NCBI GenBank assembly: GCA_031841125.1
Contig: CM063106.1
Coordinates: 4,092,001-4,156,000 of the forward strand
DNA length: 64,000 bases
From: Acanthococcus lagerstroemiae
Lineage: Eukaryota; Arthropoda; Insecta; Hemiptera; Eriococcidae
Direction of reading: 5' to 3'
Shown: positions 12,001 through 23,372 of the stretch, one piece after another
How positions within the stretch are numbered: the stretch's first letter is position 1
Layout of the letters: each line of letters opens with the position of its first letter
Notes under the pieces: model-generated
What the model was told of the DNA's origin: nothing
Database searches by the model: none
Seen by the model: the letters and a program-made list of their open reading frames with translations, nothing else
Made by a program: the position numbers and the translations under genes

Positions 12001-15000
12001 CATGTGCCATATGGCTTTTCAGGGGACATATAGCTTTGATTATCAGTTACCTCGTGTTTTAATTGACTGCAGGAAAAGCAAAAATCGCATGAATATATAA
12101 GTACGTAACTGATGACGAAATACCAAAGTATCCGCGTCTGGCTCATCAATATTGAAAATGGGAAATGGGGGCATAAATCTCTGTAATGGTTTCGACTATT
12201 CAAAATTCCAACTTGGTCGGTGCTATCTGTAACCCGTAACTGGAAGTCCATGAAAATGTATCTCTACAATGTGTATTCTTAATTTAACGTTACCTGCCTT
12301 GATATCTTAATCGGTTTCAAATTAATGCTATTTTCAGTCTGTAAATCGAAATAATGGAAAATACTCCGTAACTTCGTTTTTTGAAATTTTCTGAAAAAAC
12401 AGATTAATCAAATCAATGATGGATAATTTTAACGAGTTATTACAGAATCTGAAATTAACAAATGAGTACGTACTCGTGTAAAAATTGAAAAAAACTAGAA
12501 AAATTGAAGTCTTGTAGAGTCGGATGTGTTTTATTTGTACGTTTTGGAAATGTTGATAAGAATGCGTGAGCAATTAGCGAGCATGCGAAATCGTGATTCA
12601 ATTGTATTTCACTGACTGAAAAGAGAAAAAAGTAAACAGATATAGTTATAATACACATCAAATCGAAGAATCGATGAAAAGTGGGCTCTAGTGTTTAATT
12701 TGCAGACCAGTAGGCCTACCTATACGGGAAGAGGATATAATAGCGTCATAGTTGGATTCAAAATCGTCCCCCATAGTCGAATTTTGGCCCTCTCCAACTC
12801 CAATAGCACATAAACAACACCCTCACCTACCTCTCCGCTGCTGGATACCTCTGCGACATATACATAGACAACAACCTTTCCCGAGCCCATACCCCGAGAG
12901 TGTAGCTCCGTGTGGCTCGATAATAATAAAATTTTTAAAAAAAGTATGAGTTTCTGCTGTCTAGATAGTAAAAAAAATTTAGTTTTAATCGCCTTACCAG
13001 GCAACTGCTCTATCGGGGGCTCAAATCTCTAATCGCGTTATTTTACCATTACACTGATGCATAGCATATTATTTCCAAAGAATGCTGTCTCGTGACTTTT
13101 GAGTTATATCTATCAACTAGCATCCTGATCGATATAAAATTGGCCACAGAGCCTCAGCACACAAAAACGCCTCAAATGAAGCTTGTGTAAAAAAGGTTTC
13201 ATTATTTTCGATAAACCAGAACGTAGGGTGTTCTCAAAGTGGGCAAAACTTTATGATACAAATGTTGAAAAAACTCTCAAATTTCAAAAACACTTGAAAA
13301 AATAAGACTGAACTCAACCACAACGTAGGGTGTTCTCAAAGTAGGCAAAACTTTACGATACAAATGTTGAAAAAAATCTCAAATTTCAAAAACACTTGAA
13401 TAAATAAGACTAAACTCAATTTGATATTATGCGTTTTCAATCGACTCGTGTACAAGACTTTACGAGATTCACAGAAAATTGTAGTCACATTCGGGAAATA
13501 AGCGAGCAAATATAATAAAAATTTTGAAAAAAACATCTCAAAATTTGAAAAACTAGATAAAATTAAAAGTCGTAAGTTTTCAATCAACTCGCATGAAAAA
13601 ATTTGTCAAGATTCATGGAAAATTTTGGTAATTTTGGTAAAATAATAAGTGCTATGAGAAAAATTTGAGAAAAAAATTGTAAAAAATTTGACAGAATTAA
13701 GAATTAAATCTAATTTTGCATCATGAGATTTTAGTTCATAAGACCGCAATTGATTTGGATACGATGATTCAAGCAGATACATAGAAAATCATAGTTAACT
13801 AGGAAAATGAGAAGAGACTTATAAGTTATGACAACCATTTAGGAAAAAAATTTCCAGGTTCAACAAATTCGGCAAAAGGAGTAAGATTCCTAAAAAATTA
13901 TAAATATCTTGGAAAAATAATTCGATCGTCATAATAAAAATTTTGAAAAAAATTTCAAAATTTGAAAAATGTGAAAAACTGAAAGATTGAACTCAATTTA
14001 ACATCATGGGCCTTCAACTGAATTTGCGATATTTGAGGAAAATTATAGTCACACTGAGAAAAATCACTAACAAAATAACAAATATTTTTGAGAAAATCTC
14101 GAAATTTGAAATTTGATGAAATTAAAAATTGAACTTAACATGATACTGTGGTCTTTAACTAACTCGTACACAAAAATTTGGTAAGATTCATGAAAAATTT
14201 TGGTCATCATTAGGAAAATGATTAATGTTATGATAAAACCCTTGAAAAACGATTGAAAAATTCAAAAAAGTAAACAAAATTTAATACTGAATCTAATTTG
14301 ATATCGTAGGTCTCTTAATCAACTCGAATCTACACAAAAATTGAAAAAGATTAGTGAAAAATCATTCTCGCCTTGAAAAAAAAAACAAAAAAACTGAACA
14401 GTTGCGATAACAATTTAGAAAAAAATCAGAAAATTCGAAAAATTTGACAATTGAAAATTAACCTAAATCGAAACCATCAATTTTCAAACAACTTATATAC
14501 GAAAATTGAGTAAGATTCGCGGAACATTATCATCATTTTGGGAAAACAATCAAAGAGTTGTAACAACAATGTTGAAGAAAATCTTAAAATTTAAAAAATG
14601 TCGGTTCGGGGGTACGAAAAAATTCGAAGTTTTTTTTCTTTAGCGCCTTCAATAATTAGCAGCGGGAAGCATTTCTCCCAAAATTCGGCACTAATAATAC
14701 TTGTTTGAGGCTCTGTAAAGCACTTGTTTAAGATTTCTTCCAAGTTTAATTAAGACTTTTCAGGACTTAGCGAAAAGTTTCAACGATTCTCCCATATTTA
14801 TTTGAGACACTTCGAGATTCGTTCGAATCATTGAAACGCTTTGGTTCAAAATTGTTGAAGACTCGCTAAGACTATATTCGAGTCTTTGTAAAATTTATTC
14901 AAGTTTTTCAAGTTCAAATTTCTTAAGAATCTTACTTTCCGTTTCGTAATGCCATAGGGGCTAAGAGGGTGGATCTGTGACTGAGCCCCTCCCCAACCAA

Positions 15001-16289
15001 GGAAAAAATGTATTTTAATCGCTACCCCCCCCCCTTACTTAAATCCTGGGTACCACCCTGATTCAGTATATATTGATCTTCATTCTGTGACTACCAGAAG
15101 CATGGTATAGAGAGATAATTTCCACTAAATGTGAGAAATATCCGATAATTCCAAAATTTAATGGAAATGTACTAGAAAAGTTTCCTTTAATCGCTTAGCG
15201 ACGGAGCCCTGTTTCGTGGATGCTGACGTAAAACTAGGTATTATTTACCCGACTGAATACAAAAGGTTTGTAAGCTACCCTTCTATATTTATCTACCAAA
15301 TGCACATACAAAGACGCAAGAACTGAAAAAAATATGTTCGGTTGAAAGTTGAAAAACAAGATGGCAGTTCTAACTAGACAATGGACATCAAACCAGAGGG
15401 ATCTTTCCGTTGACCCATACAGAACAAATCGAGGTCGACTAATATTTTCTCGAAAATCAAATTTTGAAAATATTAGAGATAACTATGAAATATTATTTTT
15501 AATTCACTTCGGTCATCGGCATTTTATTATTAATTTTTTTTTTTGGTTGAAAAGGTTAAGGAGCCTAACCTAAGCAGCATTTTCGGGGAAAACTAAAAGT
15601 AAAATATTTTACGTATTTTCCTCTTTTCAACTTTCGAAATAGCGAGAATCGGGACCGATTCGGAAGAAAGTTTTTGTTCGCATACCAATCATCCCTGTGA
15701 TCAGTGACAAAATCTGTCTGTCTGCCTACCAAAGTACTGATCATTATTTTCTGAGATTCGTGTATGTAATACACACCTTCTTGCTGCAGACTAAACGGTA
15801 ACCCATTTACTGGTTTCAACGATTTCAGCTGTAAGGCCGATTCGACGATGACTGGCAGTGTGACGCCAAAAAAGTGCTCACGTTCTGTATTCGAGAGATC
15901 GCCGGCCAAAAACGATTTCAGTCCATTTAGCACCTTCAAGTCGGGACCGTCTGGCTCGTCTGGATCCAAACCTACGCTGAAAAAGTAAAATCTCGGAACA
16001 TTAGTCACTCATATCGTGTTTAGAAAAGATGAATATGTCTCGAAAATTATTCACGCGAGTTTAAAATACTATAAGGCGTCTAGTCAGCTTCATGCGTGTA
16101 GTTCGCGGAAGTTGATTGCACGAATTTCGTAAAAATATTCGTGTTTTCTGGGACTTACTTGCACATTGTGTGTATTATTTGCATTCCGTTAATTAGTTCG
16201 TCTACATTTTGAACGGCTGCCAATTTTGTAATATGGTTTTGTAGCGTTCCCCACCAGGGCATGTCGCATGGTAGCATCACCAGTGCCAT
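6095..16289 (-). CDS. PARG-family protein, probable pseudo-glycohydrolase
   Basis: This is a minus-strand gene of about 12 exons: 16289-16159, 15976-15777, 12615-12474, a doubtful 12448-12373, 11071-10892, 9694-9530, 9460-9233, 8638-8425, 8306-8129, 7713-7523, 7302-6809 and 6295-6095. Reading phase closes across all of them, giving about 800 aa. The start has a good context (cACCATGG) and opens with MALVMLPCDMPWW. PARG hallmarks include LIAHAFLSTFPKR, GGRVLSDGSSR followed by ECVQF, RELNKALLGF and TGNWGCGS. Known PARG enzymes remove poly(ADP-ribose) using a GGG-x(6-8)-QEE signature. Here it reads GGR...REC, so the second glutamate is cysteine, and the YSxYxGY loop is not recognisable. About 350 serine-rich residues (336 to about 686) are inserted before TGNWGCG. 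Loss of activity is inferred. The junction after FFQFLHE is the weak point of the model. Confidence 0.85.
8683..8912. repeat. short hairpin element in PARG-like intron
   Basis: The segment 'gtaaactggggtag...ggacattgcc' (8688-8735) is repeated in inverted orientation at about 8858-8912 as 'ggcaatgtccgggg...gtttac'. This gives arms of about 50 bp around a short loop. It looks like a small MITE in the intron just upstream of the exon at 8638-8425. Confidence 0.6.
9695..10891. other. PARG-like intron without recognised content
   Basis: This intron lies between the exons carrying GGRVLSDGSSR and ECVQF, so it splits the catalytic signature. The donor is GTAAGT (10891 downward) and the acceptor is a pyrimidine-rich tract ending in TTTTCAG (to 9695). 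No gene or clear repeat was seen inside. Confidence 0.5.
11476..11980 (+). mobile_element. 5'-truncated non-LTR retrotransposon tail
   Basis: The ORF at 11476-11874 ends with WAGRLAR-like 'KYAGRLAREH' followed by KRRRGRPALRWRDEF. That is the usual C-terminal end of many insect non-LTR retrotransposon ORF2 proteins. It is followed by a short 3' tail and an (AATA)n run at about 11963-11980, a typical simple-repeat 3' end. The fragment lies in an intron of the minus-strand PARG-like gene, in antisense orientation. Confidence 0.75.
13190..14610. repeat. degenerate AT-rich tandem repeat in intron
   Basis: A 98-bp unit starting 'gtagggtgttctcaaagt' occurs twice in tandem (about 13226-13323 and 13325-13420). 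It grades into a long degenerate array built from 'aaaattttgaaaaaaatctcaaaatttg'-like phrases and 'caactcgtac' phrases at roughly 150-200 bp spacing, ending near 14610. It has no coding capacity. It lies in the 3.2-kb intron between the second and third exons of the PARG-like gene. Confidence 0.65.
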
Positions 16290-16518
16290 GGTGAATTTTC
16301 ATTTGCACGTATTCTGCGTAAAAACACAAAGAGAAAAAGCCGTATAGTAGGAAAGAGTTCGTAAGATTCATATTAGGTACATCATACAGCGAAGTCGATG
16401 AATAATTCACTTTTCATAAAAATACAAATTTCACAACGTGGTTCAGATTAATTGATTGCACAGTGAAGACTCAATCTAATTCAGTTATGAGCATTTAAGG
16501 AAATGATATTGAAGGGTA

Positions 16519-16916
16519 GTTAGAGTGACCAGACGTCCCGAAATTCCGGGATTGTCCCTACATTTGAGGGCAATTTTTGCGTCCCGAAATAAGGTCTTCG
16601 GGATACTCGACTGTCCCGAAATCGAAAAATGACGAATGAATATACTAATTTTCACAAATTATTGAAAAAAGACCGAAGAAACTGCTGGTAATGTTAATGT
16701 ACTAAAAATGATACGAGTACATCTTAATTCTTAATGATACATGCATGGTCAAAGGTTAATATGTTCAAAAGTGATGAAAATTACTCACCGTTTTAAACCC
16801 TGTGAAATGACACCCATGTTGCCATGTTGATTTTGACTATTTTGAGACAAGTGGCAAAAAATTCCCCCAAAAAATTTTTGTCCCGGAATTTTGATTTTCA
16901 AATCTGGTCACCCTAA
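16519..16916. mobile_element. MITE with TTAGRGTGACCAGA ends
   Basis: The left end reads ttagagtgaccaga and the right end reads tctggtcaccctaa, an imperfect 14-bp inverted terminal repeat. The second layer inside is also inverted: 'gtcccgaaattccggga' on the left and 'gtcccggaattttgat' on the right. No coding sequence lies inside. It sits just upstream of the PARG-like start codon. No clear target-site duplication is visible. Confidence 0.7.
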
Positions 16917-17744
16917 GGATAGTGGATAGCAATAAAAAATGCAATAGATCTGGCAGCAAGGAAGAAAACCGGTACTCAGATAATAAAAAGAAGAAAATCA
17001 TTGATGAAAATTGAGATACTAAATGGAAGAAAAAAGAAAGTATAAACAAGCCAATGGTAGAGAAAGTAAAAACAAATAGAGAATTTAAGAGAAATCAAAG
17101 AAAGAGAGAACGTAGGCGGGCAAAAGAAAAATGGATTAATCAGTATTTTGAGGAAATTGAGAAGCAAAATGGCATATAATAGGAAGATACCTTAAAGCAA
17201 GAACAAAGAGAAAAAGTAATTTATCGGATGGATAAAGAAAATTATTAGACTCTAAAGAAGACAAAGTAAAAAGATGGGTGAGATATATTGAAAAACTGTA
17301 TAAGAATGGAGCAGGTAGTCGACGATGGTGGGACACGTCAACTTAGCCCGGGGACACCGCACCCCCAACCTTGAAATACCCCGATTGTGCTTACGCCAGA
17401 ATAGGGGGAATGGAAACAGAAGATACTGCGGAGGATGACTAAAGAGATCCTATTTTGAGACCGGAAATTGATACTGCTCTGAAAGAAATGAAAGCAGGTA
17501 AAACAGAAGGAGTTGATGAAATTGCTACTGAGTTGTTGAGAAATGCAGAATAAATAGTTCTAAAAAATGAATACGAATTAACTTGCAAAATGTATGAAGA
17601 AGGAGAAATACCAATAGATTTCCAGAAAATCAGGTTAATTGTGATCCCTGGAAAAGCTGGAGTAAGCAAATATAAAGATTATCGTATTATACATAAGTTT
17701 ACTTTCGCATGTATCAAAGATTCTAGCAAGGATAGTAAATAAGC

Positions 17745-19590
17745 GTTTCGGAGTTTCAGGACAGTTACCTGAAGTCCATTTCCCCGACAAGATATTCTCC
17801 CGAAATTTTTTCCCCCGAATTTATTTACCCAACATCCAATTTCCTGAAGCAATTTCCCCGAGAAGACATTTCCCTGCATTTTCTTTACCTGAAATAATTG
17901 TCGGTCTTTGTTATGAAGCGCCAGGGTGCAGTGAAGAAGTAAGTGTTTGCAATACTGAAAGTATCATGGAAAGAAATCGCCATATACCCTCTGTGTTGTA
18001 TTTGATTAAATATATGAGTGATAATGGCCATAATAATTGGGCTGAAGTTCATCATTGAAGGATTTACATATTATATGGGCGATCGCGCTAGCGCAATACT
18101 CGTGTATACTGGGACCGCCAAAAGGTCAGATCCAGAGAATGTACTGCTCGTGCCATGACAAGTGCTGCTGCTAGTACTGAAGATGGAATTGTGGTCATTA
18201 AAGGCCCTTCAGATTCACCACATACACCCCCCCCCCCAGCCAAGAGCAACGCCAAGCTGAAGTTATGCTGCGCCGTGTCAAACTTACGGCTGAGAAACAC
18301 CCTGAGCAGCCACCGGCGCAATCCAATCACTCCGCAAAAAGTGAACAGATGTACCGACAGATGTGTGCTGAGTCAGCTACCACTGCGAGAAGCGATGAGA
18401 AAGACAATTTGCCGCACTCGTCGACAATATCTACCGCCCAATCCAAAATCTCTGGAAGAATTGCAGGATTTCCCTCAGCAATATCAGCAAATGTTGCCAG
18501 GAGAACGATTTTGATTATTTGATAACCGTGATAGTGAAGCCCAGGGCCGTGTGCTGATACTTACAACACAGAAAAATATAGAGCTCTTGTGTCGTAGCAG
18601 TATCTGGTTTCTCGATGGAACTTTCAAGGTTAGTCCGACAATTTTCACTCAACTCTTCACCATCATCGGTCTGTGTTAAAGAAATCGCATAGACGATGAA
18701 GATACGCCACTGCCTTTCGTTTACGCATTCTTATCCAGCAAGAAAGAAAACCAATACGCGGCTGTCCTGAGTGCTGTTAAAGATCCTATCCAAGAGTCCG
18801 AATTGCCTGCATGCCACTGAAAATTATATGTGATTTTGAAAAAAGTATCATCAACGTCTGTCAAGAAGTATTTCCAGATGTGCCAGTCTCCTGTTGCTTT
18901 TTTTATTTAGACCAGTCTCTGTACAGAAAGATTCAAGCTAAAGGCATGCAGCCTATTTTCGAAGTCTTGGTCCACGGTGCTCCAAATACCAGTACTAGAG
19001 TACTTTAAGTAAACATATGTCTTTGGTCATCCCGGACGAGGGCGATGCCGGCATGTACCACCGAGATACCCCCCCCCCCTCTATGCGGAATCAATATTCG
19101 GCTGTTTGTGCCAACTGTCATGAAATTAACAATGTTAGTGCTTCCGCGTAATTGTAGCCAAACAACACCCCGATCTGTATTCGGCAATTACGGAACTTCA
19201 GAAGGAACGGGCCAATACAGAAGTCAGCCTGGCCGAACTTAGCTTTGGCGAGTGTGACGAACTCGCCAAGAGCTAAGTGGTTGCAGACTCCATTGAGGTC
19301 GATCGTCTAGGAATATGATGAGTATGCGACTAATGATGAACAATTTGAATTTCTAAGAGCCTTAGCTCAATACTGTTATCCTGAAAAATGTAAATAAAAC
19401 TGAAGATTTTTGTCTCACCTTTATAACTCTCAAAATAACGCTCTCCAAAAACTACCCGACACTTTATCCGACATTTCCCTGAATTGTTATTACCTAAAAA
19501 AAGCTATCGGGCTTTGTATTGTCAGGTAAATGGGTTTCGGGGAAATGGCCTGTCAGGGAAACGGATTCAGGGAAATGACCCGGAATTATA
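17745..19590. mobile_element. Mutator-like (MULE) element remnant
   Basis: Both ends are built of repeated 'atttccc(t/c)gaa' phrases in opposite orientation: 'ccatttccccgacaag' near 17770 and 'cggggaaatgg' and 'cagggaaatgacccgg' near 19540-19580. This forms long, degenerate inverted terminal regions, as MULEs often have. Between them lie FLYWCH-like and MULE transposase fragments. Exact ends and a 9-10-bp target-site duplication could not be fixed by eye. Confidence 0.65.
18060..19010 (+). pseudogene. MULE transposase with FLYWCH-like N-terminus, broken
   Basis: The fragments follow the layout of insect FLYWCH/MULE proteins. A short basic piece near 18110-18160 (KRSDPENV) may be the end of a FLYWCH finger. 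The MULE core follows at about 18590-18990: WFLDGTFKVSPTIFTQLF, PLPFVYAFLSSKKENQY, IICDFEKSIINVCQEVFPDV and SLYRKIQAKG. Frameshifts and stops separate the pieces, one of them at a poly-C run near 18226-18237. The protein cannot be made. MULE transposases cut and move their own DNA element. Confidence 0.8.
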
Positions 19591-20372
19591 AGTGAGAGAA
19601 TACAAAATAAAATGAAAGGAAGGGTAGATGATAATGTTTGCAGCTGATAGTGCAATAGTGAACAAAAATAAAGAAAAACCAAAGAACACGTTGAAAAATT
19701 CAAAATAAAATACAAAATGAAGATGAATAAGAATAAAACAAAAGTCATGAAAGTCAGTAGATGGAAAAAAAAATCTAACAAATGTGGAAATAGGAGGTAA
19801 AGGATCTTAAATACTCAGGTAGTCTGATAACGCAAAACGGAAAAAGTATAATGAAAATAAAGAGTAGACTAAACAAGCTAAGAGAACTTTTTTTCAAAAA
19901 AGGAAAAATTTAGAGCAAGTATAGATTTGGAAATGAGACTAAGATTTTTTCGAACATATATTCAGAGTACAGCATTATATAGATATGAGACCTGGACAAT
20001 AGGAACACAAGAAAGAAAAAGGACAGAAGCTTTTGAAATGTGGTGCTATCGGAGAATGCTAAAAATCAACTGGACAGAAAAGATCAGGAATGAGGAAGTA
20101 TTGAGGCGAATAGGAAGGAAAAGAGGAATTTGGAATATAATCGTACAGAGAAGAGTTAAAATGATAGATCATAATATAAGACATCCAGGGATACTGTTAT
20201 TAATCCTAGAGGGAGTGGTTGAAGGAAAGAATGGGAAAGGTAGGCAAAAAATGAGTTATGAAGAGCAGCAAATAATGAAGGCTACAAAGTGTGAATCCTT
20301 CTCAGAAATGAAGAGATTAACACAGGAGAGAAAAAAGTGGAAAAATGCAACCAGCTAGTCGAGGAGCTAAGG

Positions 20373-20638
20373 CAGTGGCGTAGTTAGGATTTTCCCAAGG
20401 AGGGGCAAAGTAAAATTTTCAAGAGAAAAAAAGTCGAAAATTCAGGTATTTTTTAAAAATCGCCGATATTAGAGGACTATTTTATGAAAATGAAGATAAA
20501 ATTACTGCTCGGGCAAAAATTTTTCGAAAAAACGTGTTTTAAAAGCGAAAAATAGCTTATTTTTGCAAATTTTAAATTCAATTGCAGGTCCCCTGGGGGA
20601 GGTATTCTCCCCCTTCGCATCCCTTGGCTACGCCACTG
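20373..20638. mobile_element. hAT-type MITE (CAGTGGCGTAG ends)
   Basis: The ends are CAGTGGCGTAGTTAGG and CCTTGGCTACGCCACTG, an imperfect inverted repeat typical of hAT elements. The flanks are agctaagg (20365-20372) and ggctaagg (20639-20646), a 7-of-8 match to an 8-bp target-site duplication. The element lies just after the last coding block of the split non-LTR retrotransposon. A related partial copy is at about 43262-43400. Confidence 0.8.
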
Positions 20639-20639
20639 G

Positions 20640-21223
20640 GCTAAGGAATAGAACAACAACAAGGTTCATTTGCCCTGAGGACTTATTGAGATTCTTAGAA
20701 TGCATTCAGATATTGCTGAGAATTCGGTTACTCTTAAAACTCGTTAAGACTCTCTAACAACGCTACTAAAACTCATTCAGATTTGGCGAAGACCGTAAGC
20801 AGTAGAAAAACCAATTTTAGACCCTATTTTGAGAAGGTTAAGCAACATTTTTGGCTGAATAGTTCGAACAAAGTTCCTCACTTCTTCATTTCTAACAAAA
20901 AAAGTAGTAAGATCAACATATCTCTTGAATTTTGTCCTCTCTCCTAAGGATAAAATAATTTTGAGGTCCATGGTGAAGGCACGAAAAGATTCATTCAAGC
21001 TACGCCAAGGTTTGTCAGACCTATCAACATCACGTACGTTGAGAGGATCGAGCATATTATCAGACTTATTCAAACCCCAACAAAATAATTCTGACTCTGA
21101 TGAGGCTCTTTTAAACTTTATTAAAACCAACTTGGGATTTTTCAAAAGTTTTAATAAACTCAGCGAAGATCTCGATACAGACTGCAAGAAAGATACGTTT
21201 ATCTCTAGAAATCATTTTTCTTT
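20640..21223. other. non-coding stretch before the hAT complex
   Basis: No gene is supportable. The opposing ORFs at 20777-21187 (minus) and 20925-21230 (plus) overlap each other and resemble no family I recognise. Confidence 0.3.
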
Positions 21224-21231
21224 CTTCTAAT
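21224..21231. repeat. hAT target-site duplication, left copy
   Basis: CTTCTAAT lies immediately before the element end CAGGGCCGGATTT. The identical octamer follows the right end at 40854-40861. Eight bases is the duplication length made by hAT transposases. Confidence 0.9.
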
Positions 21232-21289
21232 CAGGGCCGGATTTACGAATAGGCAAAATAGGCAGTTGCCTACGACCTACGACGAAAGC

Positions 21290-22266
21290 TCATGAGTGGC
21301 GCCAATAGGCGCCACTCGTTTCATCGGCGCTACTCGAATTCTCACGAAATTTTGAAATTGATTTATAAAAATCAGAAGCTTCTTTCTCCAAGAACTCACT
21401 TTATGATGATTTTGTGGACAAAAATACTGAAAAGACTGAATAAGACGAATATAACTTTAATAAAAGTCAACATATTTCTGAAGACTTCGAGTGAATTGTA
21501 TGAATCTTTGCAATTATATTTTCAAGACTTGAGAGGATGATACAATGAGTTAATTTCAAAAATGAACACAACATTCCACACTTCTCTAGATATGACTGTG
21601 CTGGATAAAGGTGATTCTAATCAGGGTGAAACTTGGGTGCCTAGAATTCGAAGGACTAAAAGGTGATAAAGCTCAGATTCCTGAAGTCATACTGACTGGG
21701 CCAAAAAAAAAAATGGAAGTGGAAAGGTTTCAACGTGACTATTGATAATTTGGTCGAGATGCAGCGGAGGAAAAAAGCTTTTACAATGATATAAATGATG
21801 ATTTGAATTTCTTTTCAATTTCGGAAAAAGTGATAAACATAACGAGTAATTAAGGACAAGTGCGAAAAAAATTTCAGAATTTTATGATGTCGATGAATTC
21901 AATGACATAATTGAGGAAGCCATTCAATTCAAGTATCTTTTGCAGAGTCATAATCTTAAAAGTCCTCGTAAATCGGATCCCTTGGAAAACTTCCAGTGTA
22001 TCACAAAAAATAATTTGATGTCCACCTTTCCAAACATATTTATTGCTTATCAAATCTTTTTAACATTACCAGCCAGAAACTGTTCTGGGGAAAGGAGTTT
22101 TTCAGCTTTGAAGCGTATCAAAAATTACCTAAGGAGCACGCTGCGTCAGATTAAAACTTCATGTCTCTCGTAGTTGCACACTGAGTCTAAATTGACCAAA
22201 GAATATGATATTGATCAGATTATTGATGCATTTGCCGCCAAAAAAGCCGGAAAAAAATCTTTCTAG
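21290..22266 (+). pseudogene. hAT transposase remnant of the outer element
   Basis: The 21292-21540 ORF carries a hAT-like helical stretch (SSELYESLQLYFQDLRG). The C-terminal dimerisation domain is at about 21845-22266, with IFLTLPARNCSGERSFSALK and RIKNYLRSTL, then TKEYDIDQIIDAFA. A TAG at about 22171-22173 interrupts this last domain, and stops also break the 21540-21900 region. The N-terminal zinc finger and most of the catalytic domain are absent. This copy could not make transposase and would have depended on another copy to move. Confidence 0.85.
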
Positions 22267-22414
22267 AGTCCATATTTCAAAGTAAAGACATGGTTGACTG
22301 TCTATCACTATATGATTTTGTATTATTATATTTCTCTATCATTTACTTGTGTAGTATTGTTGAATTTTCATTACCTATACTTATTACCAATTTTGTGATT
22401 TCGTTTATAGCCTA

Positions 22415-23372
22415 CAATTGAAGATACGGTTTCCAAACTGCCCTTAGTCCAAAAAAAATCGAAATGCGGTTTTCAGCGCTACCTAGTGGCCAATGCGAGC
22501 ACTACAAAAGTAACTTTATAGAATCTCGATACCTCGTTCGATGGTCATTACGCGCATTCAAAGAGCAGCGGTGAGCTGACAGGAAGAAAGGGACCTTCAT
22601 GTATTACGTCCAGTGCCAAACTGCCCTTTGTCCACGACTTTTTCGATCACTTTTCCTTCAATAATTCTAGATAAGCTATATTCTCATTTTTGTGCGTCTT
22701 TGGTAGTATGGTAGAGGATTCAGGCTACTCGGTTGTACCATTTACAGAAGTTTTAAATGAACTGGTACAGTGTAGCACAGTTTTTATCGATTTCCCAAAA
22801 AAATAATTTTTGGACTAAGGGAGTAGATACCTTATGTATGTTCTAGCGCAGTAATGATTTCTCTTACTTTTTCCCCCATTTTTCAGTTCTCAAGAAAAAA
22901 TAAAAATTCTCTAAATTTCCGTATTGAATATTTAACTATTTTTAAGGATAATTTTAATCATTTCATCCTATTTTCTCATCTCCTCTAGTTTGAAAATTTT
23001 ATAAATTTTGTATCCAAATTATATCAATTTCCTATCTTTCAACTCTTTCTCTCATAGAAATCATCAATCTGTGATAGGTAATAATACTCTTGGCATAGTT
23101 GAAGATTTCTTTCACTTCTTTCCCCATTTTTCACCTCTGAAGAAAAAAATGATACATTATATTTATTCTGGCCCACTTGAAGATTTCTTTTACTTTCTCC
23201 CCATTTTTCAGTTCTCAAGAAAAAACAAAAATTTCATATTGATATTTAACTGTTTTAACCCTCTACTTATAGAAATCATCAATCTGTGACAGTTAAAGAT
23301 TTCTTTCACTTTCTTCCCTATTTTTCACCTCTGAAGAAAAAAATGATACCTTATATATGTTCTGACGCAGTC
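22415..23372 (+). repeat. left inverted-repeat arm
   Basis: This arm is made of tandem-like sub-units containing 'gaagatttctttcac', 'ccatttttca' and 'gaagaaaaaaatgatac' phrases. It matches 36387-36957 in inverted orientation with few differences. Compared with that arm it contains one extra block, 22447-22821, whose ends are the inverted sequences ccttagtccaaaaa and tttttggactaagg. Confidence 0.85.

Larger units (their letters stand above)
16920..20360 (+). pseudogene. non-LTR retrotransposon ORF2 remnant, split by a MULE
   Basis: Left part (about 16940-17745): translated pieces resemble the linker before reverse transcriptase (YIEKLYKNGAG), then ALKEMKAGKTEGVDEI, IPIDFQKIRLIVIPGK and finally SHVSKILARIVNKRF. 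These follow the order of a non-LTR reverse transcriptase. Right part (about 19580-20360): MFAADSAIVNKNKE, a damaged form of the FADD-box region, then the C-terminal AFEMWCYRRMLKINWT and NEEVLRRIGRK blocks. Stops and frameshifts are frequent. The gap between the two parts is filled by the MULE remnant at about 17745-19590, so the MULE inserted after the retrotransposon. Confidence 0.8.

Noticed and set aside
11706..12251. 181-aa minus-strand frame as a gene or PARG exon
   Set aside because: Most of it is the antisense of the retrotransposon tail at 11476-11980, and no PARG similarity is present in the rest.
18155..18522. Pro/Ser-rich frames as independent genes
   Set aside because: They are two frames of one decayed MULE transposase, separated by a poly-C frameshift.
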